Shown here in pieces: positions 11,144 to 20,211 of a DNA stretch of 56,076 nucleotides. The translations under genes and the position numbers were made by a program. This DNA comes from Pelodictyon luteolum (GTDB lineage: Bacteria > Bacteroidota > Chlorobiia > Chlorobiales > Chlorobiaceae): assembly GCA_020721225.1 (NCBI GenBank), contig DYNE01000011.1, positions 1-56,076 of the forward strand, written 5' to 3'. The notes under the pieces are model-generated. The model made no database searches, was not told the origin of the DNA, and saw only the letters and a list, made by a program, of their open reading frames with translations. Positions within the stretch are counted from its first letter, which is position 1. Every line of letters starts with the position of its first letter.

Positions 11144-11566
11144 TCAGAAGGGAGTATAACGCAGTGTAAGAGAAAAGCCTGAAGAATCGGTTTGCACGTT
11201 AACGATTTCGGCATACCTTCGGATAATATAAACACCTCTGCCCGATGTTTTCAGCAAGAGATGCGGACTGGTAGGATCCGGAAGGTCATCTGGCCGAAAG
11301 CCCGCTCCGCAATCCCTTACAGTTACCTCGAGGCTTTTTCCCGCTGATGCAGGCCGGAACAGAACGATTACCGGCAACTCCCCGCTGTCACGATTTCCAT
11401 GCATGACGGCATTGACGAACGCCTCTTTCAGCGTGAGTTCGAGCGTACCGAGAAACCCTGAACTGTATCCCTGGGCCTCGCCGAACGCCATCATCGAGCG
11501 GCGAAGCAACCCATACCCGGCAACCCTGCTTTTCAATATGACCGTACAGTTTCTCATAGTGCGCAA
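11144..11566 (-). CDS. RsbW-type anti-sigma regulatory factor (GHKL ATPase fold)
   Basis: A 140-residue single-domain serine-protein-kinase/anti-sigma factor-like protein. It carries the N-box EAFVNAVMHGNRD, the VRDCGAGFRPDDLPDP G1 box and the SGRGVYIIRRYAE G2 region of the HATPase_c_2 fold. Such proteins bind a sigma factor or another partner and phosphorylate a STAS-domain antagonist on serine. A STAS protein with an intact DSSG motif is encoded at 29.8 kb and is a conceivable partner, but the genes are far apart. The target is not known. Confidence 0.85.
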   Translation of the reverse strand: MRTMRNCTVILKSRVAGYGLLRRSMMAFGEAQGYSSGFLGTLELTLKEAFVNAVMHGNRDSGELPVIVLFRPASAGKSLEVTVRDCGAGFRPDDLPDPTSPHLLLKTSGRGVYIIRRYAEIVNVQTDSSGFSLTLRYTPF

Positions 11567-11798
11567 GACAAGTAATTGGCAGCGAATGTACCAGCGAATT
11601 TACCAATACGAGCTCATCTTCACAACCCGGCACAGAAAGAGTATCGACTTAAATTATTAAGCCTTCAGCCTTATTACATTAAATAATTACTACCTATTTG
11701 TATTTTTGTATTATAATTTTATATTTAAACAGAAATTCAAGAAAGAATTTTACATGAATAAGAAACCTTGCTTTTTTAAACAGTAAACCTCGATCAGT

Positions 11799-13124
11799 AT
11801 GAAACATCTTAAACTGAAGCCAGGAATGCTCCTTGCAGGCGCTCTTCTCGGTGCCGCGGCGTTCAGTCCTCCGCTTTTTGCTGCCGAACCATCGGCAGAT
11901 GCCATCAACGCCTATGCGATTGACAACTTCTTCCTCATGATTTCCGCGGTACTCGTCCTGTTCATGCAGGCAGGATTCGCGCTGGTGGAAACAGGCCTCA
12001 ATGCAGCAAAAAATGCGGTCAACATTCTGTTCAAGAATCTCATTGACATGGTCATCGGAGGCATTCTTTTCTATTTCATCGGATACGGCCTGATGTATCC
12101 CGGCGAAATGTTCGCAGGCGGCTGGTTCGGATTTGCAGGTCCTGGTATCAGCACTGTTTCTCCTGACGTTGCCGGAGGCAACCTCTACCCTGCCGTTGAC
12201 TTCCTCTTTCAGGTAGCGTTTGCCGCTACGGCAGCGACCATTGTTTCGGGTGCCGTTGCAGGAAGAATGCATTTTAAAGCCTATCTGATCTATTCCGCAG
12301 TGATCAGCGGCTTTGTTTATCCGCTGAGCGGCTTCTGGAAATGGGGAGGCGGATGGCTGAACACGCTCGGGTTCCATGATTTTGCCGGTTCACTCCTCGT
12401 TCACGCACTTGGAGGATTCGCAGGTCTTGCCGGAGCGATCGTGCTCGGCCCTCGTATCGGACGCTTCAACGCCGACGGTTCTCCGAACGCCATGCCCGGC
12501 CACAACCTTGCGCTCAGCACGCTCGGCGTCTTCATCCTCCTGATCGGATGGTACGGGTTCAACCCGGGCAGTCAGCTTGCCATAGTGGGAGCCGACAACA
12601 CCAATGCCGTCATGATGATTGCAACCAACACCACCCTCGCTGCATGTGCAGGTTGCTGTGTCGCCATGATTTTCGCATGGATTCTGTTCAAAAAACCCGA
12701 TCTTACCATGGCCCTCAACGGCATGCTGGCCGGTCTGGTTGCCATCACGGCGAACTGCGATGCCGTTACCTATGACGAATCTCTGGTAATCGGCGCTGTC
12801 GGCGGCGTGCTGGTCGTACTCGGTATCAAACTGCTCGACAAGCTGCAGATCGACGACCCGGTAGGCGCATGGCCCGTTCACGGTCTGAACGGTATCTGGG
12901 GAGGGATCGCCGCATGGATATTCGGCGGCAAACCCATGGTGGCGCAGCTCATCGGTTCAACGGTCATTCCGCTCTGGGGATTTGGAACCATGCTTGTGCT
13001 TTTCCTTATACTGAAAGCGTTCGGCATACTTCGGGTCAACAAAGAGGACGAGATGAAAGGCCTGGATATTGCCGAGCACGAAGAAGAAGCCTACTATGGA
13101 TTTGAAATCTTTACAACACAGTAA
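11799..13124 (+). CDS. amt: Ammonium transporter
   Basis: Amt/MEP/Rh family channel for ammonium uptake. The 441-residue protein has an N-terminal signal-like helix (cleavage plausible after LFAAEP) followed by about eleven membrane helices. The twin-histidine pore residues are visible in LLVHALGGFAGLAGAI and AWPVHGLNGIWGGIAAW, and the signature FNPGSQLAIVG is present. glnB follows 21 nt downstream, the classical amt-glnB/K arrangement in which PII blocks the channel when nitrogen is plentiful. The 232 nt upstream are AT-rich and hold a TATAAT at 11712-11717, but no clear sigma-54 site was seen. Confidence 0.95.
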   Translation: MKHLKLKPGMLLAGALLGAAAFSPPLFAAEPSADAINAYAIDNFFLMISAVLVLFMQAGFALVETGLNAAKNAVNILFKNLIDMVIGGILFYFIGYGLMYPGEMFAGGWFGFAGPGISTVSPDVAGGNLYPAVDFLFQVAFAATAATIVSGAVAGRMHFKAYLIYSAVISGFVYPLSGFWKWGGGWLNTLGFHDFAGSLLVHALGGFAGLAGAIVLGPRIGRFNADGSPNAMPGHNLALSTLGVFILLIGWYGFNPGSQLAIVGADNTNAVMMIATNTTLAACAGCCVAMIFAWILFKKPDLTMALNGMLAGLVAITANCDAVTYDESLVIGAVGGVLVVLGIKLLDKLQIDDPVGAWPVHGLNGIWGGIAAWIFGGKPMVAQLIGSTVIPLWGFGTMLVLFLILKAFGILRVNKEDEMKGLDIAEHEEEAYYGFEIFTTQ

Positions 13125-13145
13125 CGTTAAAACCGGAGCTTACGC

Positions 13146-13487
13146 ATGAAATATATTGTCGCAATGATTCAGCCCTACAAACTTCCCGACGTAAAGGCTG
13201 CGCTCGCGGAAGTAGGGGTAAGAAAGATGACGGTGACCAATGCCCTCGGGTGCGGCGCCCAGGGAGGGTACACTGAAGTTTATCGCGGTGTTCCGAGTGA
13301 GGTCAACCTTCTCAAGAAGGTGAAGATAGAGATCGGCGTCAATGACGAGTTCGCAGACAAAACAGTCAAGGCTATCGTCAAGGGGGCTAAAACGGGAGAG
13401 ATCGGCGACGGGAAGATCTTCGTCTTCGATCTGCCGCAGTGCATCCGCATCAGAACCGAAGAAACCGGACATGATGCCATAGGCTGA
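13146..13487 (+). CDS. glnB: Nitrogen regulatory protein P-II
   Basis: Trimeric nitrogen sensor that binds ATP/ADP and 2-oxoglutarate and regulates the ammonium channel encoded just upstream. The 113-residue protein shows the T-loop with a tyrosine in the EVYRG context (usual uridylylation site), and the C-terminal PII signature [14 protein letters not shown]. The N-terminus [13 protein letters not shown] is typical. Because it is paired with amt it may be of the GlnK type. A strong hairpin lies between it and the porin gene. Confidence 0.95.
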   Translation: MKYIVAMIQPYKLPDVKAALAEVGVRKMTVTNALGCGAQGGYTEVYRGVPSEVNLLKKVKIEIGVNDEFADKTVKAIVKGAKTGEIGDGKIFVFDLPQCIRIRTEETGHDAIG

Positions 13488-13518
13488 AGTTATTTTTTTC
13501 ACGCAACAACAACCAGCG

Positions 13519-13550
13519 GGCGTCTCTCGGAAAAATGCACGAGAGACGCC
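13519..13550. promoter_or_regulatory. Strong stem-loop between glnB and porin gene
   Basis: Perfect 11-bp stem (GGCGTCTCTCG pairing with CGAGAGACGCC) around a 10-nt loop. No run of T follows on either strand, so it is not a standard intrinsic terminator. Its position between two genes of one operon suggests an mRNA stability or processing element that sets different expression of the porin and amt-glnB. Confidence 0.65.
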
Positions 13551-13589
13551 TGAAACAACACCACAACAACAGAAACAGGAGTACACAGC

Positions 13590-14252
13590 ATGAAGAAATA
13601 CGTAAAAATCGCATCACTTGCCATAGCCCTTTTCGCAGGACTCGGCAGCACCGCACAGGCTGAAGGGTTCAAGATCGGTGCCGACGTGGTCAGCAGTTAT
13701 GTGTTCAGAGGTAGCGAATTCGGAAACTCTGCAGCTATTCAGCCAAACCTTTCATATACCTTCCCGGGAATGGGTATAGTGGTTGGCGCATGGGGTTCCT
13801 ATGCCATTGCAGAAGACGACGGAGACCGTTACAAGGAGATCGATCTCTATGTCACCGTCCCGGTAGGCCCGTTCAGCTTCACCCTGACCGACTACCATTA
13901 CCCGGATACTGGCGACACCTTTGATTTCAGCGATGACGGCCCGAACATAGTAGAAGCCAGCATCGGGTACTCATATGAAAACCTGAACCTGCTTGTTGCC
14001 ATGAATATCGCCGGTTTGGATACCGACAATGCAAAATACTGTGAAGCAAGCTACAAGTTCTACGACAAGGACGGCTTTGCAGCAAAAGGCGTTATCGGAG
14101 CTGGCGATGAAGATTTCTATGGCGATTTCGAAGGCGACAACTTTGCGCTCGTCAACACCGGTATCTCTGTCTCCAAAGACCGCTATACCGCATCGTACAT
14201 CTACAATCCCGATACCGAGAAGTCGCACCTCGTCTTCATGGCATCGTTCTGA
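13590..14252 (+). CDS. TorF-family putative outer-membrane porin
   Basis: A 220-residue exported protein with a clear Sec signal peptide (KKYVKIASLAIALFAGLGSTAQA). The mature part is rich in alternating aromatic/glycine strands and starts GFKIGADVVSSYVFRG, as in TorF-type putative porins and related beta-barrel proteins of unknown substrate. It ends in MASF, a terminal aromatic typical of outer-membrane barrels. Lying 100 nt after glnB and before a terminator, it probably belongs to the ammonium-uptake operon and may let small nitrogen compounds pass the outer membrane; that role is inference. Confidence 0.8.
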   Translation: MKKYVKIASLAIALFAGLGSTAQAEGFKIGADVVSSYVFRGSEFGNSAAIQPNLSYTFPGMGIVVGAWGSYAIAEDDGDRYKEIDLYVTVPVGPFSFTLTDYHYPDTGDTFDFSDDGPNIVEASIGYSYENLNLLVAMNIAGLDTDNAKYCEASYKFYDKDGFAAKGVIGAGDEDFYGDFEGDNFALVNTGISVSKDRYTASYIYNPDTEKSHLVFMASF

Positions 14253-14288
14253 GTTTTTCAACTGTTCTTTTCTCCGTGTGTGTTCAAC

Positions 14289-14318
14289 AAAAAAGGAGCC
14301 CGAAACGGCTCCTTTTTT
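14289..14318. terminator. Bidirectional terminator after the amt-glnB-porin operon
   Basis: GGAGCC / GGCTCC stem with a six-A run before and a six-T run after, giving a perfect 12-bp inverted repeat with a 6-nt loop. It serves the plus-strand porin operon and the convergent minus-strand gene ending at 14349. Confidence 0.9.
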
Positions 14319-14348
14319 GTTCTCTATACCTGACCATGCCCATTCGCC

Positions 14349-15482
14349 TCAAACAGCTTTCTCGTAGATCACATACTCCTTGTAGGGTCTTCCTCCAATC
14401 ACCTTCGCCAGCTTGCTCATCGCCTCGTTGGCCTTCAGCACCCAGCTCATTTCACTGGCGAACACCCCGTGCCTGCCGCCGTAATCGGCGATATGGGTGT
14501 TGAGAATGCTGTCTATACCCTTGTTGCGATATTCAGGAAGCACCCCCATCGTAATGGTCCTCACCATGGTGATCTTCCGGGTGTACCAGAGATATTTCAG
14601 GAAACCGAAAGGAGAAAAAGGATTGCCGTTGACATGCTTCAGCGCCTGATTGATGTCGGGGAGCGAAAGCGAAAAACCGATAGTCCGCTTGTCGCGGTCT
14701 TCGACAAAGTAAATATAATGCGGATTGGCGATAGGCTTGAGGCTCTTTGCCATAAAATCGAACTCCTTGTCGGTCATCGGCACGAACCCCCAGTTCTTCT
14801 CCCACGCCTTGTTGTAGATATCCCGGACCAGTTCGATCTCCCGGTCGAAATCCTTCATGTTCATGATCCGGACAGACAGGCCCTCCCGTTTCATAACGTG
14901 TGCAGCGATCTTTCTCAGCCGTGCGATATCGATGATGCTCTGATCGATATACCAGGCAAGCAGTTCCTGACCGATAACGTGACCCGATTTTTTAACCAGG
15001 TCGTTGTAATAAGGCGGATTGTAAAGCATGAGAAAAACCGGCGAACTGTCGAACCCTCTGGTGAGCATACCGCACTGATCGTTCATCGAAGGGCTGACCG
15101 GGCCGCGCATGGTATCGAGCCCCTTCTTTTTCAACCATCCGGCAGCTGCATTGAACAGCGCATCGGCAATCTGCTGATCGTTGAAACACTCGAAAAAACC
15201 CCAAAACCCGACTCGATCCTGATGCACTTCATTGTGCCTGCGATTCTCGACCGCAGCTATCGTTCCGGAAAGCTTCCCGTCTTTCCATGCGGTGAACATG
15301 GCAAGGTCGGCATGATCGTAGAGCGGAAAAACCTCTTTATCGAGGGTTTTCATGTAATCGGCAATGACCGGCGGAACCCAATATTTGTTGAGTTCCGTAT
15401 CGTTCCGATAAACCTGCCAGGCAAAGGTTATGAACTGCCGGCGTTCTTTTTTGGTGGTAACCTCCCTGATTTCTATAGTCAT
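14349..15482 (-). CDS. GNAT-like acyltransferase family protein (YghO-like)
   Basis: A 377-residue protein that resembles the uncharacterised YghO-type family of GNAT-fold N-acetyltransferases. Visible blocks are WVPPVIADYMKTLD near the N-terminus, GFWGFFECF, RGPVSPSMNDQCGML, and a C-terminal GNAT-like part with TITMGVLPEYRNKGIDS containing the R/Q-x-x-G-x-G/A-type pyrophosphate-binding loop (RNKGI). No signal peptide or membrane segment is apparent. Its substrate is unknown. A terminator just upstream separates it from the DUF2892 gene, so it has its own promoter. Confidence 0.75.
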   Translation of the reverse strand: MTIEIREVTTKKERRQFITFAWQVYRNDTELNKYWVPPVIADYMKTLDKEVFPLYDHADLAMFTAWKDGKLSGTIAAVENRRHNEVHQDRVGFWGFFECFNDQQIADALFNAAAGWLKKKGLDTMRGPVSPSMNDQCGMLTRGFDSSPVFLMLYNPPYYNDLVKKSGHVIGQELLAWYIDQSIIDIARLRKIAAHVMKREGLSVRIMNMKDFDREIELVRDIYNKAWEKNWGFVPMTDKEFDFMAKSLKPIANPHYIYFVEDRDKRTIGFSLSLPDINQALKHVNGNPFSPFGFLKYLWYTRKITMVRTITMGVLPEYRNKGIDSILNTHIADYGGRHGVFASEMSWVLKANEAMSKLAKVIGGRPYKEYVIYEKAV

Positions 15483-15512
15483 GTTGAGCAGCGAAACCGG
15501 TTAAAGAAAAAA

Positions 15513-15534
15513 GTCCCCCATTCAAAAGGGGGAC
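15513..15534 (-). terminator. Minus-strand terminator upstream of the YghO-like gene
   Basis: Stem GTCCCCC / GGGGGAC with an 8-nt loop, followed on the minus strand by TTTTTTC. It ends the transcript of the DUF2892 gene. Confidence 0.85.
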
Positions 15535-15570
15535 AGAAGTTTCCGATAAAATCAATCAGGAGAAAAAACC

Positions 15571-15774
15571 TTATTTAAAAGCTTCTCCCGGCGCCACGCC
15601 AACGGCTTTCAGTATCTTTGCCAGAGGACAGAAGCCGGTAAACGCTGCCTGAAAAAGGTTGAGCCCTACAAAACCGGTAAACCACAACCAGTTCTGATTA
15701 TGATAGACCGAGAGAAGCACACTGAGGAGTATAAAGCATCCCGCGAAAGCGAAGACAAGACGATCGATATTCAT
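15571..15774 (-). CDS. DUF2892 (YgaP-like transmembrane) small protein
   Basis: A 67-residue membrane protein with two hydrophobic helices (residues 6-23 and 29-46). The pattern [15 protein letters not shown]...[26 protein letters not shown] matches the DUF2892/YgaP transmembrane domain, which usually ends with a CPL motif. In YgaP this domain is joined to a rhodanese; here it stands alone. It lies 27 nt downstream of the DAHP synthase gene on the same strand and is followed by a terminator, so it is probably the last gene of that transcript. Function unknown. Confidence 0.8.
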   Translation of the reverse strand: MNIDRLVFAFAGCFILLSVLLSVYHNQNWLWFTGFVGLNLFQAAFTGFCPLAKILKAVGVAPGEAFK

Positions 15775-15801
15775 AGGTATATTATATTGTTTATTATGAT
15801 G

Positions 15802-16863
15802 TTAAACTGCATTTGAAACCAGTTTTCCGATAACATCAGCCCCCTGACGGAGCATCCGTTCAGTCTCCTCCCAGGAGATACATTCATCCGTTATGGAAAC
15901 GCCATACCTGAGCTTTTCAGGATCTTCAGGAAAGGGCTGGTTTCCCGCACAGAGATTGCTCTCGATCATAACCCCGGCTATACTCCTGTTGCCGCCGGTT
16001 TTCTGTTCGAGAATATCTTCCCAGACTTTAAGCTGCTGAGCGTGTTTCTTGCCTGAATTGGCATGACTGCAATCCACCAGAAGAGACTGGGTAAGCCCCG
16101 CTTTCTCAAGCAGTTGTTCCGCAGCAGCAATACTTTGTGCATCATAATTCGGCGTCATTCCGCCTCTGAGCACGAGATGACCATAAGGATTTCCTTTCGT
16201 GGTAATGACACTGCTGTGACCCTCACGATCGATTCCCAGAAAACTGTGCGGATGCATTGCCGAACGAATCGCATCGACAGCAACATTGATACGTCCGTCG
16301 GTCGAATTTTTAAACCCGACAGGCATTGAAAGACCGCTTGCCATCTGACGGTGCGTCTGTGATTCTATGGTTCTGGCGCCTATAGCTGCCCAGCTGACCA
16401 CATCGGCAACATACTGAGGCGTAATGGGATCGAGAAACTCCGTCGCCGCGGGCAGACCAAGCGCATTGATATCGATCAGCAGCTTGCGGGCATAATAGAG
16501 ACCATGTTCTATATCGTATGAATCATCGAGATGAGGATCGTTGATAAATCCTTTCCACCCCACCGTTGTCCTCGGCTTTTCAAAATAGACCCGCATCAGG
16601 ATACAAAGCTCGCTCTTGAGCTCACTCCTCATTCCTGAAAGCTTTTCTGCATAAACAAGAGCGGCATCCACATTATGGATCGAGCAGGGGCCGACGATTA
16701 CAAGCAGGCGATTGTCTGTGCCGTTCAATATATTCTCTACTTCACGACGACCGGAGCTGACGGTTGATGCAATACGATCATTAACCGGCAATTTATCCTT
16801 GAGCGCCCCTGGAGAAGAGAGGCGCTTGATGCGTGAAACTCTCAAGTCATGTAACTGTTCCAT
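15802..16863 (-). CDS. aroG: 3-Deoxy-7-phosphoheptulonate (DAHP) synthase, class I
   Basis: Condenses phosphoenolpyruvate and erythrose-4-phosphate in the first step of aromatic amino acid synthesis. The 353-residue protein is of the E. coli AroF/G/H type: [59 protein letters not shown] and a final [14 protein letters not shown] block are all present. The N-terminus ([15 protein letters not shown]) corresponds to the extension that forms the allosteric site in Phe/Tyr/Trp-inhibited isoenzymes; which amino acid inhibits it cannot be said. Confidence 0.95.
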   Translation of the reverse strand: MEQLHDLRVSRIKRLSSPGALKDKLPVNDRIASTVSSGRREVENILNGTDNRLLVIVGPCSIHNVDAALVYAEKLSGMRSELKSELCILMRVYFEKPRTTVGWKGFINDPHLDDSYDIEHGLYYARKLLIDINALGLPAATEFLDPITPQYVADVVSWAAIGARTIESQTHRQMASGLSMPVGFKNSTDGRINVAVDAIRSAMHPHSFLGIDREGHSSVITTKGNPYGHLVLRGGMTPNYDAQSIAAAEQLLEKAGLTQSLLVDCSHANSGKKHAQQLKVWEDILEQKTGGNRSIAGVMIESNLCAGNQPFPEDPEKLRYGVSITDECISWEETERMLRQGADVIGKLVSNAV

Positions 16864-17161
16864 CCGTAATACTGCAAAAAATCTTTTTTTAGTAATTTAT
16901 AGCTTTGGAAGATAAAAAAAACCCGAATATATAATTGGTAAATACCCCAATAAATTCCTTTGGTATTTGTCATCCGACCAAAGCTGCGGATATGACAAGC
17001 CTCTCTGAATGTGTAAACGTGTCCACCCGCAATTTCCGGCACCGCTTTTACCTGTAAAAAAACATATATTGATCAAACGAAAAGGCATCGGCTGAAACTG
17101 TTCTAACACAGCAGATAAAGCTGCCTTACAGAGTTCCGTGAATCCCAATCAGAAATGCAAC

Positions 17162-18742
17162 ATGAAAGTACTGATCACTGACGGCGTCGATCCGCAATGC
17201 GCTGAAATTCTTGCAAGAAACGGTTTTGAGGTTACCGAAAAGCCTAAAATCAGCAAGGAAGAACTCAAAGAGATCATTGGCGAGTTCGACAAACTAATCG
17301 TCAGAAGTGCCACCAAAGTCACATCGGAAATCATCGAATGCGGCAAAAACCTGAAACTGATCGGCAGAGCCGGCGCCGGAGTCGATAATATCGATATCGA
17401 AGCGGCAACCAGGCACGGAATCATCGTCATGAACACTCCGGGAGGCAATACCGTCTCGGCTGCCGAACATGCATGCGGCATGCTCATGGCTGCGGCACGC
17501 ATGATTCCCCAGGCAACGGCGGAACTGAAAGCCGGGCTCTGGAACAAGAAAAAATTCACAGGAATCGAGCTGGAAGGAAAAACCATCTCCATCATCGGAC
17601 TTGGCAAGATCGGACGAGAGGTAGCATCCCGCATGCAGGCGTTCGGCATGAAAACCATCGCCTACGATCCCATGATTCCCGACGAGTATGCCGCACATCT
17701 GAATATCGAACTGCTCCCGCTGCATGAGAATTTCAGCCGGGCAGATGTCATCACCATTCACTCCTCTCTGAACGAATCGACACGGAACCTTATTTCCAAC
17801 GAGACCTTTGCCCTGATGAAAGATGGGGTGATCATCGTCAACTGCGCAAGGGGAGGCATTGTAAACGAAGCTGATCTTGCCGATGCCATTACATCGGGAA
17901 AAGTTGCCGCTGCAGCACTTGACGTCTTTGAATCCGAACCGGTCAATCCGGATAACCCCCTGCTAAAACTGGAACGGGTTATCGTCACACCGCACATTGC
18001 CGCATCAACCAACGAAGCCCAGCAGAAAGTCGCCGTTCAGATTGCCGAACAGATTGTCGAATGGAAACAGAAAGGCAAACTCGAGGGGGCTGTCAACGCT
18101 TCAGCCGTTGAGCTTGCACAGACTCCCGGTGTAAAAGCTTACCTCATGCTTGCCGAAAAGCTTGGATCCACGCTTGCCCAGATCACATCGCTTGAAGCCA
18201 ATACCTTGACCATAAAAACCTCCGGTGAATATCTCCAGAAGTTCAGTGAAGTCATCGCCGCTGCCGCGCTCAAAGGATTTCTCGATGTCCGCCAGTCAAG
18301 CGACACCAATTATATCAATGTATTTACCCTGGCCGAAGAGTTGGGCATCACCCTCGAACAGAAATTCGAAAAAGAAAATCCCGACTATACCAATCTGATC
18401 CGCGTGGAACTTGAAAACGGTACAAAAAAACGGATGATAGGCGGTACCGTGTTCGGCGACAAAGCCATAAGGATCGTCATGATTGATCAGTTTCTTGTAG
18501 AGTTCAAACCTGAAGGCAACATCATCATCTACAACAACATCGACAAACCCGGCGTCATTGCCAATGTAACCCAGCATCTGCTGCAGCACAACCTCAACGT
18601 CGCTTATGTCGCACTCTCCCGGGACGAGGAGAAGCTGCTTGCCATGACCGCTATCGTTGTTGATGGCAGCGTAAACACTTCGCTGCTCGATGAGATCAAA
18701 CAGGTTGACGGCGTCTCGGATGCCGCTATCGTCTCCATCTGA
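17162..18742 (+). CDS. serA: D-3-phosphoglycerate dehydrogenase
   Basis: Oxidises 3-phosphoglycerate to 3-phosphohydroxypyruvate, the first step of serine synthesis. The protein is the long 526-residue type: substrate/nucleotide-binding domains with GRAGAGVDNID and IIGLGKIGREVASRM, catalytic blocks VNCARGGIVNE and VTPHIAAST, an intervening ASB domain, then a C-terminal ACT domain (NKPGVIANVTQHL). ATG 17162 is chosen because the family begins MKVLITDGV; the in-frame GTG at 17138 adds eight unrelated residues. The 298 nt upstream separate it from the divergent aroG and show no recognisable element. Confidence 0.95.
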   Translation: MKVLITDGVDPQCAEILARNGFEVTEKPKISKEELKEIIGEFDKLIVRSATKVTSEIIECGKNLKLIGRAGAGVDNIDIEAATRHGIIVMNTPGGNTVSAAEHACGMLMAAARMIPQATAELKAGLWNKKKFTGIELEGKTISIIGLGKIGREVASRMQAFGMKTIAYDPMIPDEYAAHLNIELLPLHENFSRADVITIHSSLNESTRNLISNETFALMKDGVIIVNCARGGIVNEADLADAITSGKVAAAALDVFESEPVNPDNPLLKLERVIVTPHIAASTNEAQQKVAVQIAEQIVEWKQKGKLEGAVNASAVELAQTPGVKAYLMLAEKLGSTLAQITSLEANTLTIKTSGEYLQKFSEVIAAAALKGFLDVRQSSDTNYINVFTLAEELGITLEQKFEKENPDYTNLIRVELENGTKKRMIGGTVFGDKAIRIVMIDQFLVEFKPEGNIIIYNNIDKPGVIANVTQHLLQHNLNVAYVALSRDEEKLLAMTAIVVDGSVNTSLLDEIKQVDGVSDAAIVSI

Positions 18743-18760
18743 AGAAACTGCCGGAAAAAA

Positions 18761-18806
18761 ACAGCAACAAAAAACCTGCCGTGAAAGGCAGGTTTTCTGT
18801 TGCTGT
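18761..18806. terminator. Long bidirectional terminator between serA and arsA
   Basis: Imperfect inverted repeat with 20-bp arms and a single mismatch around a 6-nt loop. The inner GC core is AAAACCTGCC / GGCAGGTTTT. It sits between convergent genes and has T-rich sequence in both directions. Confidence 0.85.
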
Positions 18807-18826
18807 CGAAAATCGAACAACTGCTT

Positions 18827-20020
18827 CTATTTAGCCTCTTTGGCGAAATCGATATTGAGCCATTTATCTTCGAACGAAGCACCGGTGGATTCCATCCCGG
18901 CAAGAAAAATCGGCAGAGCCACAATTTTCTGATAATCGCCGATACGAATGGTAAGATCGTCACCCATTTTGAGAATCTTGGGTTCCATACCCATGTTTTC
19001 CATAAACGGCAACCTTACGCGAACCTTGTAATGACCTTCCGACACCTTCGTGATATTTATAGGATCCTCCTTGAAGAAAATGTCAAGGGGGTTCTGGTCG
19101 GGATAGACCTTGGCACCAACCTTGCGAAGCATCTCAAGGCCGACAACCTCATTTTCGAACAACGGCACTTCCGCAATCGGAATAGGTGCGAAAGCATCCT
19201 GGATCTGCTCGATATACTTCTGCTGAATACCGCGCCATCTCTGGAAATAGGGATCGCTGCTCTGGTCGGGCATAACCCTGTTGATGGTAATGCTGTCAAC
19301 CGTAATACCGTAGAGGTTGAGGTAGGTCAATGCACGCATCGACTCCTTGATGACCATCTTCTCAGGATTCATGACAAGGCGTACCGTCGATTTGGAACCG
19401 TCGGCAAGCAGTTCGATGATCCCCTCGGTTGAAGAGAACAGATTGTCAACTTTTTCGTACACCTCTTCAGGAGCAACAAAATCATCGATTTTTCTGATTT
19501 TTTTCGAAAGAGGTCTGATAACCGGCTTTACCATATATTTCTCGACATTGCGAATGAACTTGATAAACCATCCGAATGTTTCAGGCAGCGAAAGCAGGCG
19601 AAGGGTTTCACCGGTAGGAGCGCAGTCAACAACGAGAAGATCGTAGTCTTTCTGCTCTTCGTTATAACGCTTGATGTAGGAGAGCGAAAAAAGCTCTTCC
19701 ATACCCGGAAGGACTCCCATCTCTTCGGCATAGACGCCTTCAATACCTCGGGAAGCCATCAGATGTGCGAAATGCTCCCTGACAACATCCCAGTTCAGAT
19801 TGAGATCGCCGAAAACGCTGACTTCCTGAGCCCAGAGATTTTCAGCTACCTTGACAGGAGACGGGCCTAACTGAACATCGAGCGAGTCACCCAGACTGTG
19901 TGCCGGATCGGTGGACATAATCAGGGTTTTGTAACCCATGTCCGCAGCTTTCAGTGCCGTGGCTGCTGCAACGGAGGTTTTGCCTACGCCGCCCTTTCCG
20001 GTAAAGATGATATTACGCAT
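18827..20020 (-). CDS. arsA: ArsA/Get3-like ATPase with Hsp20-like C-terminal domain
   Basis: A 397-residue P-loop ATPase of the anion-transporting/ tail-anchored-protein family. The N-terminus shows the deviant Walker [10 protein letters not shown], followed by the switch region [13 protein letters not shown] and the [12 protein letters not shown] block. Only one ATPase domain is present and the metalloid-binding cysteines of true ArsA are not seen. The last 80 residues (from about [18 protein letters not shown]) look like the ArsA-type Hsp20 domain found in photosynthetic bacteria and plastids. A role in protein targeting or envelope/chlorosome biogenesis is more likely than arsenite export; the symbol denotes family only. 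Confidence 0.85.
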   Translation of the reverse strand: MRNIIFTGKGGVGKTSVAAATALKAADMGYKTLIMSTDPAHSLGDSLDVQLGPSPVKVAENLWAQEVSVFGDLNLNWDVVREHFAHLMASRGIEGVYAEEMGVLPGMEELFSLSYIKRYNEEQKDYDLLVVDCAPTGETLRLLSLPETFGWFIKFIRNVEKYMVKPVIRPLSKKIRKIDDFVAPEEVYEKVDNLFSSTEGIIELLADGSKSTVRLVMNPEKMVIKESMRALTYLNLYGITVDSITINRVMPDQSSDPYFQRWRGIQQKYIEQIQDAFAPIPIAEVPLFENEVVGLEMLRKVGAKVYPDQNPLDIFFKEDPINITKVSEGHYKVRVRLPFMENMGMEPKILKMGDDLTIRIGDYQKIVALPIFLAGMESTGASFEDKWLNIDFAKEAK

Positions 20021-20211
20021 ACGTTTTTTTTATTCTCTTATTGAAGAATTAACAAATCAGTTCCGACCAACCATTGTTCTCCGCAGTTGAGTAACCTGAA
20101 AAGGCTTAAGATAATAAAATTATCCTTTAAAGGAACATGGCACAATAACAATTAACACCCTTGAACAGATGAGCCGACCATCAAAAAAACATGCAGCGCT
20201 CTCGCAAAGTG

